7,575 nt of DNA from an uncultured bacterium (GTDB taxonomy: Bacteria > Pseudomonadota > Gammaproteobacteria > Burkholderiales > Burkholderiaceae_E): assembly GCA_903864485.1 (NCBI GenBank), contig CAIPGD010000237.1:1-7575 (forward strand), given 5' to 3'. Position 1 is the first letter of the stretch. Each line of letters starts with the position of its first letter. Under the pieces are notes generated by a model that was not told the origin of the DNA, ran no database searches, and was given only the letters and a program-made list of their open reading frames with translations. Below are positions 1-5,218 of the stretch, piece by piece. A program made the position numbers and the translations under genes.

Positions 1-371
1 ACCTGCCAACCTGGCATCGATGGCGAGAGTTGCTCGATGTCACTCACCTCGCGGTAACCGCTCGAGGGCCTGAGGGGCTGACCGAACTCCCGGCGGAGAT
101 GCAGGCGCTGTTGACTGCCCACGGCCGGGATGCCCTACCCGAACCCAATCAGCGCGGCGAGGACAATGCCGACGGCGCTAATAGCGCCGGTGGCGCGGAG
201 GGCACACAGAACCCGGGGTACGCTTGCGGAAGTATTGTCCTGTTTCGAATGCCCGCGGTCCCGATTTCGTCGACGGCGTTACGTCGGCAACTGCAAGCCG
301 GTGACCGCCCCCGAGAACTCCTGTCGGATGGAGTCATTGATTTGATCGACCGCCTTGGTCTGTATCGCTAA
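1..371 (+). CDS. nadD: Nicotinate-nucleotide adenylyltransferase, C-terminal part (5' truncated by window edge)
   Basis: NadD transfers AMP from ATP to nicotinate mononucleotide, giving deamido-NAD in cytoplasmic NAD synthesis. Only the C-terminal ~123 residues are present; the reading frame is open from base 3 and the start lies left of the window. Recognition rests on the hallmark C-terminal block ISSTALRR, followed by a leucine-rich helix and the ending VIDLIDRLGLYR, matching the NadD 'ISST.IR...YI..H.LY' signature. The upstream LPTWHRW/LLD..H.AV segment also fits the family. Between the helix ending near LLTAHGRDAL and the strand GSIVLFRMPAVPISS lies a Gly/Ala/Asn/Glu-rich loop of about 30 residues (roughly bases 135-230) that appears longer than in usual NadD proteins. 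The stop is 18 bp before rsfS, the standard neighbour. The family call is firm; the loop being extra is an inference from remembered homologues. Confidence 0.9.
   Translation, partial: LPTWHRWRELLDVTHLAVTARGPEGLTELPAEMQALLTAHGRDALPEPNQRGEDNADGANSAGGAEGTQNPGYACGSIVLFRMPAVPISSTALRRQLQAGDRPRELLSDGVIDLIDRLGLYR
173..189. repeat. 17-bp near-perfect palindrome inside nadD
   Basis: CGGCGCTAATAGCGCCG has 8-bp arms (173-180 and 182-189) that pair perfectly around a single central A. It sits in the Gly/Ala/Asn-rich extra loop of nadD and so is translated. It could be a protein-binding dyad or a by-product of GC-rich low-complexity codons. With a 1-base centre it is too tight for an RNA hairpin unless some pairs open. 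Function unknown. Confidence 0.5.
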
Positions 372-389
372 CGGAGAGCCCCAGGCCCT

Positions 390-905
390 ATGGAATTGCG
401 CAAATTGCAACGCGTCGTGGTCGACGCACTCGAAGATATCAAAGCTCAGGACATTCAAGTCTTTGATACCACCAAGCTGACCTCGCTCTTCGACCGGGTG
501 ATCATCGCCTCGGCGACTTCCAATCGACAAAGCCGCGCCATTGCCAGCAACGTCCGTGACAAGGCCAAGGCGGCCGGCAGCGACGTGATCGCGGTCGAAG
601 GTGAAGAAACGGGTGAATGGGTCCTCGTCGATCTGGGCGACATCATCATCCACATCATGCAGCCCGCGATTCGTCAGTATTACAATTTAGAAGAAATCTG
701 GGGTGGCAAAACCGTTCGCGTGCGACTCGGCGCGCCCGACCTGCCGTTGATTCCCAAGACCACCGCGAAGACCTCCGCGAAGACCACCGCGAAAACCACC
801 CCGAAGACCAACGCGGAGCCAACCATCAAGGCGCCACGGAAGCGCGTCGTCAAACCCAAGACCGCAGCGGCTCCAGACGCTCCAGCCGCTGACTCTGCTC
901 CCTGA
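390..905 (+). CDS. rsfS: Ribosomal silencing factor RsfS (Iojap/YbeB family) with long Lys/Thr-rich tail
   Basis: RsfS binds ribosomal protein uL14 (RplN) on the free 50S subunit and blocks joining with 30S, lowering translation when nutrients are short. The 171-residue product has a typical core in residues 1-~112: LQRVVVDALEDIKAQDIQVFD, then LTSLFDRVIIASATSNRQ (about 30-47), then the signature GEWVLVDLGDIIIHIMQP (75-92) and RQYYNLEEIWG (95-105). RsfS proteins are commonly about 105-130 residues. Here residues 123-171 form a basic extension: five 4-residue units of KTTA type, a cluster APRKRVVKPK, and an Ala/Pro/Asp end. Similar basic tails may exist in other Burkholderiales (from memory, unchecked). 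The ATG at 390 gives the expected N-terminus. There is no strong Shine-Dalgarno; a GGAG at 373-376 is rather far away. The gene sits between nadD and rlmH, the usual order. Confidence 0.93.
   Translation: MELRKLQRVVVDALEDIKAQDIQVFDTTKLTSLFDRVIIASATSNRQSRAIASNVRDKAKAAGSDVIAVEGEETGEWVLVDLGDIIIHIMQPAIRQYYNLEEIWGGKTVRVRLGAPDLPLIPKTTAKTSAKTTAKTTPKTNAEPTIKAPRKRVVKPKTAAAPDAPAADSAP
756..815 (+). repeat. Five tandem 12-bp units encoding the KTTA repeats of RsfS
   Basis: Five in-frame copies of a 12-bp unit with consensus AAGACCACCGCG run at 756-767, 768-779, 780-791, 792-803 and 804-815. Units 1 and 3 are identical; the others differ by one to two bases. They encode Lys-Thr-(Thr/Ser/Asn)-(Ala/Pro), residues 123-142. 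Near-identity at the DNA level, including third codon positions, points to slippage duplication rather than amino-acid selection alone. Confidence 0.9.
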
Positions 906-941
906 TTCTGCCCACTGATTTCGCCTCCTGATTTCGCCCCC
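890..941 (+). repeat. Four tandem 13-bp units spanning the rsfS stop codon
   Basis: Four consecutive 13-bp units begin at 890, 903, 916 and 929, each starting with TGA and continuing as a pyrimidine-rich tract (the best-matching pair are TGATTTCGCCTCC and TGATTTCGCCCCC). Unit 1 lies in the last codons of rsfS, and the TGA of unit 2 (903-905) is the actual stop. Because 13 is not a multiple of 3, the TGAs at 903, 916 and 929 fall in all three forward frames. The rest of the 54-bp rsfS-rlmH spacer (942-959) shows no clear Shine-Dalgarno. Confidence 0.85.
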
Positions 942-959
942 TAAATCCTTCTCGCCAGC

Positions 960-1430
960 ATGCGTATCCGGGTGATTGCGGTCGGTCTCAAACCACCCGC
1001 TTGGGTCAAGGAAGCCGCCCAGGAATACGCCGATCGCCTGCCGCCGGAACTGCGACTGGAATGGACCGAAGTTCGCCCGGATGTCCGTGGTCCGAGTGGC
1101 CATGCGCCCGCATGGATGGCTGCCGAGGCGGCTCGAATTCGCGAAGCAATTCCAGGTGGGTCAACCATCGTCGCACTCGATGAACATGGTGACGATCTGA
1201 CCAGTCGGGCATTAGCGGCGCGGCTTGAACGCTGGCGCGACCGAGGTTCGCCTCTGGCGATCCTGATCGGCGGCCCCGACGGTCTTGACCCGGCGCTCAA
1301 ACGAGACGCGCATGAACGGGTTCGGCTCTCGAGCCTGACCCTGCCACATGCGCTAGTTCGGGTCGTCATTGCGGAGCAGCTTTTCAGGGCGTGGGCCATC
1401 CTGAGCAATCATCCTTATCATCGCGATTAA
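960..1430 (+). CDS. rlmH: 23S rRNA (pseudouridine(1915)-N3)-methyltransferase RlmH
   Basis: RlmH is a SPOUT-class (alpha/beta knot) methyltransferase. It uses S-adenosylmethionine to methylate N3 of pseudouridine 1915 in helix 69 of 23S rRNA, acting on the assembled 70S ribosome. The 156 residues match the family's usual ~155. Visible marks are the N-terminal strand RIRVIAVG, the loop VALDEHGDDLTS (71-82), the SAM-binding knot ILIGGPDGLDP (101-111), the segment LSSLTLPHALVRVVIAEQL (123-141) and the characteristic C-terminus NHPYHRD. The start at 960 gives the canonical N-terminus. It follows rsfS in the same direction, so two late 50S factors are adjacent. Its TAA overlaps the ATG of maf by one base, suggesting translational coupling. 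Confidence 0.96.
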   Translation: MRIRVIAVGLKPPAWVKEAAQEYADRLPPELRLEWTEVRPDVRGPSGHAPAWMAAEAARIREAIPGGSTIVALDEHGDDLTSRALAARLERWRDRGSPLAILIGGPDGLDPALKRDAHERVRLSSLTLPHALVRVVIAEQLFRAWAILSNHPYHRD

Positions 1431-2119
1431 TGCTGGCATTTGAATTCATTTGGCTCGCTTCACAGAGCCCCCGGCGACGCGAGCTTCTTGGCCGACTGGG
1501 CGTTCGAGCTGAACTCCTGGTGGCCGATGCTTCGATTGATATCGCAGAAGACGTCGAGGCGCTTGAACACCCACTTGAAGGGGAGAACCCGACGCAATAT
1601 GTCGAGCGAGTGGTTGCCGCCAAGCTCACGGCAGCGATGGCCCGACATCAGCGGCGTCGACTCGAGGCGGCACCGATTCTGGTCGCTGATACGACGGTCG
1701 CCATTGGCGGGCGGATTCTTGGGAAGCCCGCCCACGCAGCGGAAGCCGTCGAAATGCTGAGTGCCTTATCGGGCCGTTCACACCGGGTCTTGACCGCGAT
1801 GGCGATCGCCAGGCCCCGGATTCGATCGAAATTGAGTGCACCGCCCGCGCCGAGCGATGGTGGGATGGAATCCCCTTGGCACCCCAAGATTTTGCGGGTT
1901 ACCAGCCTATCGCGGGTGCGCTTTGCCCGCCTAAGCCGGGCCCAGATCGATCGATATGTCGCCACGGGCGAACCGATGGACAAGGCCGGAGCCTATGCAG
2001 TCCAAGGGGGCGCTGGCGCATTCATCCGGCGTATCGACGGCAGCGACACCGGGATCATGGGCTTACCCCTGTACGAAGCGTCGCGGTTACTGCAAAGCGC
2101 TGGCGCGCTTCCAAGATAG
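1430..2119 (+). CDS. maf: Maf family nucleoside triphosphate pyrophosphatase (probable dTTP/UTP pyrophosphatase, YhdE-like)
   Basis: Maf proteins hydrolyse nucleoside triphosphates to monophosphate plus diphosphate, cleaning non-canonical or excess nucleotides from the pool. The 229-residue product shows the family motifs: SQSPRRRELL near the N-terminus (11-20), E52-containing EGENPTQYVERVVAAK, VADTTV with D87, GRILGKP (94-100), SGRSHRVLTA (114-123), GEPMDKAGAYAVQG (180-193) and MGLPLYEASRLL (210-221). DKAGAYA.QG is typical of the YhdE/YceF group; the YhdE-type activity is inferred. Residues ~129-158 are an extra Arg/Pro/Ser-rich segment, making it longer than the usual ~190-200. The ATG at 1430 is preferred over an in-frame GTG at 1391 because the shorter form begins just before the conserved strand and overlaps the rlmH stop as TAATG. 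An RNase G gene starts 11 bp downstream, a known pairing. Confidence 0.92.
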   Translation: MLAFEFIWLASQSPRRRELLGRLGVRAELLVADASIDIAEDVEALEHPLEGENPTQYVERVVAAKLTAAMARHQRRRLEAAPILVADTTVAIGGRILGKPAHAAEAVEMLSALSGRSHRVLTAMAIARPRIRSKLSAPPAPSDGGMESPWHPKILRVTSLSRVRFARLSRAQIDRYVATGEPMDKAGAYAVQGGAGAFIRRIDGSDTGIMGLPLYEASRLLQSAGALPR

Positions 2120-2130
2120 GTCTTCAGCTC

Positions 2131-3591
2131 ATGTCGGAAACGATCCTGATCAATGTCATGCCGCAGGAAGTGCGCGTTGGCGTCGTCCAGAACGGAACGC
2201 TGCAAGAACTCCACATTGAACGTTCGGGTGGGCGTGGTCTGGTGGGTGACATTTGCCTCGGGCGCGTCACCCGAGTCCTGCCTGGAATGCAGTCGGCGTT
2301 TGTCGATATTGGCCTGGAGCGCTCGGCGTTCCTGCATGTGGCCGATGTCTGGCAGGCGTCCGCTGAGGTATCCAGTCCGGGTCCTTTGCCGATCGAGCGC
2401 CTACTCCACGAGGGTGATCGCCTGATGGTGCAGATCATGAAAGATCCCATCGGCACTAAAGGGGCAAGGCTGTCGACGCATCTCTCAATCGCAGGACGGT
2501 TTTTGGTTTACCTGCCGCTGGACCCCCATATCGGCATCAGTCAACGAATTGATGATGAGGGCCAGCGCGAAGCACTGCGCGCCCGCGTGCGCGAGGCGGT
2601 TCCGCCGGATGAGCGCGGCGGCTTCATTGCCCGCACGATCGCTGAGGAAGCCACCAACGCTGAACTCTCCGCCGATGTGCAATACCTGCGCAAACGCTGG
2701 AAGCAGATCATCGAAGGGAGCACAAAACATCCGCCGCCGGTTGTCTTGTGTCAGGAACTGAGCCTGTCACAACGAGTCGTGAGGGACCTGATCGGTGAAG
2801 ACACTCAGACCATTCTTGTCGACTCGGCCGAGGCGTATGACGCCCTCCTTGCGTTTGCCCTGGACTACATGCCGTCCCTGGCGACACGCCTGGCCCGTCA
2901 TCAGGGCGACCGGCCAATCTTCGATCTCCACGGCGTTGAAGACGAAATCGGTCGCGCAATCGAACGCAAAGTGGGACTCAAGTCGGGCGGCTATCTGATC
3001 ATTGATCCCACCGAAGCGCTCACCACGATCGACGTCAATACGGGCGGTTTTGTCGGTGGACGCAGCTTTGACGATACGGTTTTCAAGACGAATCTTGAGG
3101 CCGCACAAGCGATCGCGCGACAGATGCGCCTGCGCAATCTGGGCGGAATCATCATTATCGATTTTATCGACATGCAAAACACGGAGCATCGCGAGGCGGT
3201 GCTGGCAGAACTCGGGCGAGCACTGGCCAAAGATCGGACTCGGACAACCGTGAGCGGTTTCACCACCCTGGGTCTGGTCGAGGTCACGCGCAAACGCACC
3301 CGCGAATCGCTCGCCCAACAACTCTGCGAGCCCTGCAAGGTTTGTAATGGTCGTGGGTCGCTCAAGACCGCACGGACAGTTTGTTATGAAATTCTGCGCG
3401 AAATCGACCGCGAAGCGCGTCAGTTCAATCCCAAACAGTTCCGGATTGTTGCCTCACAGGCGGTCGTTGATCTGTTTCTTGATGACGAAGCCGGATTTTT
3501 AGCCACGCTGACCGAGCGCATCGGCAGACCTGTGGCGTTGACAGTCGAAACTATTTACTCTCAAGAACAGTACGACATTGTGCTGATGTAG
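2131..3591 (+). CDS. rng: Ribonuclease G (RNase E/G family endoribonuclease)
   Basis: RNase G cuts single-stranded AU-rich RNA, matures the 5' end of 16S rRNA and takes part in mRNA decay in the cytoplasm. The 486 residues match E. coli RNase G (489) closely throughout. In order: N-terminal ETILINVMPQEVRVGVV; an S1 RNA-binding domain (about 35-120) with GDICLGRVTRVLPGMQSAFVDIG; KDPIGTKGARLS (104-115); GGFIARTIAEEA with R168/T169 at the 5'-monophosphate sensor position; the DNase I-like catalytic part with DVNTGGF (D301) and IIIDFIDM (D344), the two Mg-binding aspartates with the same 43-residue spacing as RNase E D303/D346; and the Zn-link CKVCNGRG (C402, C405). It ends YSQEQYDIVLM, as in RNase G, with no RNase E-type degradosome scaffold. 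The open frame extends upstream within maf, but the ATG at 2131 gives the family N-terminus. Only a weak SD-like AGATAGG lies upstream. Confidence 0.97.
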   Translation: MSETILINVMPQEVRVGVVQNGTLQELHIERSGGRGLVGDICLGRVTRVLPGMQSAFVDIGLERSAFLHVADVWQASAEVSSPGPLPIERLLHEGDRLMVQIMKDPIGTKGARLSTHLSIAGRFLVYLPLDPHIGISQRIDDEGQREALRARVREAVPPDERGGFIARTIAEEATNAELSADVQYLRKRWKQIIEGSTKHPPPVVLCQELSLSQRVVRDLIGEDTQTILVDSAEAYDALLAFALDYMPSLATRLARHQGDRPIFDLHGVEDEIGRAIERKVGLKSGGYLIIDPTEALTTIDVNTGGFVGGRSFDDTVFKTNLEAAQAIARQMRLRNLGGIIIIDFIDMQNTEHREAVLAELGRALAKDRTRTTVSGFTTLGLVEVTRKRTRESLAQQLCEPCKVCNGRGSLKTARTVCYEILREIDREARQFNPKQFRIVASQAVVDLFLDDEAGFLATLTERIGRPVALTVETIYSQEQYDIVLM

Positions 3592-3628
3592 CGAGGTTTA
3601 CTCATCGACGTCCGTTAACGCTCGCACA
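3592..3628. other. 37-bp convergent gap between rng and the glutamate-synthase-like gene
   Basis: The two transcription units meet tail to tail here. The gap holds an 8-bp palindrome CGTTAACG (3613-3620) and short arms GCGAG (3591-3595) / CTCGC (3621-3625) separated by 25 bases. Neither is followed by a T-run on either strand, so no convincing intrinsic terminator is visible. Termination may be Rho-dependent or the transcripts may overlap. Confidence 0.4.
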
Positions 3629-5218
3629 TCAACCGAATCGGTCAGCCCGCGCTTCCGGCCAGTATCGACGAAACACCTCAATCGGTGGATCGCCTGCCAG
3701 GAGAGCGCCATGGGGCATCGTCGGATAGAGATCGGCCAGCGATGAAATCTCGGTAGGCGATACGCGACGCATGATGTGTTGCGCGCGCAATCGGCCCGGA
3801 TGATCCAATCCAGCCGCTGCGACCAGTTCGGCAAGCGCCTCGACCGTATTGTGATGAAAATTATAAACACGCTGCGCTTTGTCGGTGACGACAAGCGCGC
3901 GCTGGCGGATCGGGTCCTGAGTTGCGACACCGGTCGGACACGCCCCTGTATGGCAATGCTGTGCCTGAATACACCCGACCGCAAACATGAAGCCGCGAGC
4001 GGCATTACACCAGTCCGCACCCAACGCCATCGTCCCAGCGATATCAAATGCTGTAATCATCCGCCCGGCAGCACCAATCCGAACACGCCCCCTAAGATCG
4101 AGGCCTAACAGCGTGTTGTGCACCAGGCGGAGCCCATCGCGCATCGGCATCCCAACGTGGTCCATGAATTCGACGGGCGCTGCACCCGTACCGCCTTCCT
4201 TGCCATCGACCACGATGAAATCTGGCGTAATTCCAGTTTCTTGCATGGCCTTGGCGATTGCGAACCATTCCCAGGGATGACCAATTGCCAGCTTGAATCC
4301 GGTCGGTTTGTCGCCAGAAAGTTCGCGCAATCGGGCGATAAATTCCAGTAACTGAATCGGTGTCGAGAATTCACGGTGACTGGCGGGAGAAATGCAGTCG
4401 GTCCAGATCGGCACTCCGCGTGCCTCGGCGATCTCAGCCGTCACTTTCGGCCCGGGCAAAACGCCACCGTGACCAGGTTTAGCACCCTGCGAAAGTTTGA
4501 CCTCGATCATGCGGACCTGAGGGTGAGTCGCCTGCGCCGCAAACCGCTCCGGGTCGAATCGCCCATTAGCGGTCCGACAGCCAAAGTACCCACTGCCAAT
4601 TTCCCAAATCAGATCGCCGCCATGTTCGCGGTGATGCACGGAAATAGAACCTTCGCCCGTGTCATGCGCGAACCCACCCAGCTTGGCCCCCCGATTCAGC
4701 GACTGAATGGCGTTGCCCGAGAGCGCGCCAAAACTCATCGCGGAAATATTGAAGACTGAGGCATCGTAGGGCTGCGCCCGATCGCCGCCGATCCGGACCC
4801 TAAAGTCGGCTGGCTCGGCCACCTTGGCGGGCGCGATCGAATGGTTGATCCACTCAAACCCTACTGCGTAGGGATCAAATTGCGTCCCGAACGGACGCTT
4901 GTCGAGTACATTTTTGGAGCGCTGATAGACGATCGCGCGCTGTTGGCGCGAGAAAGGCGCGGCTTCAGTGTCGCTCTCGATAAAGTACTGGCGAATCTCC
5001 GGCCCGATAAATTCGAGCATGAAACGCAAATGCCCAATGATGGGATAGTTGCGCTGAATAGAATGATGGGTCTGCTGCAAATCGCGCAAGCCAATCACGA
5101 CCAACAAGATCGGCCCGAGCGCCCAGGGCCATTGGATCATTCCCGCCGCGGCCAGTGCGACGAGCAGCAAACTGCCCATGACCGACAACTGCAAAACAAA
5201 GAAACGACTGATTGCCAT
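3629..5218 (-). CDS. Membrane-anchored FMN-binding glutamate synthase family protein (stand-alone, YerD-like)
   Basis: The 529-residue product has the FMN-binding (beta/alpha)8 domain of glutamate synthase but lacks the glutaminase and C-terminal beta-helix domains of full GltB. N-terminal hydrophobic segments at about 6-28 and 30-44 suggest a membrane hairpin. Core motifs: SAMSFGALSGNAI (159-171), HDTGEGSIS (185-193), IWEIGSGYFGCR (204-215), VKLSQGAKPGHGGVLPGPKV (240-259), ISPASHREFST (276-286), KLAIGHP (309-315), IVVDGKEGGTGAAP (335-348), GAAGRMITAFDIA (382-394), and C416, C422, C427 in CIQAQHCHTGACPTGVATQ. The C-x5-C-x4-C spacing equals the 3Fe-4S ligands of bacterial glutamate synthase. 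Without a glutaminase domain, substrate and electron partner are unknown; glutamate synthesis from ammonia or another partner is possible but unproven. The ATG at 5218 overlaps the mnmA TAA as TAATG, so it is chosen over a TTG at 5284 lying inside mnmA. Probably translated by coupling to mnmA. Confidence 0.9.
   Translation of the reverse strand: MAISRFFVLQLSVMGSLLLVALAAAGMIQWPWALGPILLVVIGLRDLQQTHHSIQRNYPIIGHLRFMLEFIGPEIRQYFIESDTEAAPFSRQQRAIVYQRSKNVLDKRPFGTQFDPYAVGFEWINHSIAPAKVAEPADFRVRIGGDRAQPYDASVFNISAMSFGALSGNAIQSLNRGAKLGGFAHDTGEGSISVHHREHGGDLIWEIGSGYFGCRTANGRFDPERFAAQATHPQVRMIEVKLSQGAKPGHGGVLPGPKVTAEIAEARGVPIWTDCISPASHREFSTPIQLLEFIARLRELSGDKPTGFKLAIGHPWEWFAIAKAMQETGITPDFIVVDGKEGGTGAAPVEFMDHVGMPMRDGLRLVHNTLLGLDLRGRVRIGAAGRMITAFDIAGTMALGADWCNAARGFMFAVGCIQAQHCHTGACPTGVATQDPIRQRALVVTDKAQRVYNFHHNTVEALAELVAAAGLDHPGRLRAQHIMRRVSPTEISSLADLYPTMPHGALLAGDPPIEVFRRYWPEARADRFG

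Noticed and set aside
687..1103. Minus-strand frame with an Arg-Gly-Gly repeat (RGGLRGG-like) opposite rsfS/rlmH
   Set aside because: The RGG-like peptide is just the reverse reading of the 12-bp KTTA repeat in rsfS; the frame spans two real genes on the other strand.
1876..2130. N-terminal extension of RNase G from an upstream ATG at 1876
   Set aside because: It overlaps most of the conserved C-terminal half of maf in another frame, and the family N-terminus begins exactly at 2131.
3591..3625. GCGAG/CTCGC inverted repeat as a bidirectional terminator
   Set aside because: Only 5-bp arms with a 25-base loop and no T-run; not convincing as an intrinsic terminator.
4376..4759. Plus-strand frame of 127 codons opposite the glutamate-synthase-like gene
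   Set aside because: Shadow of the conserved minus-strand FMN-domain motifs; no independent coding evidence.
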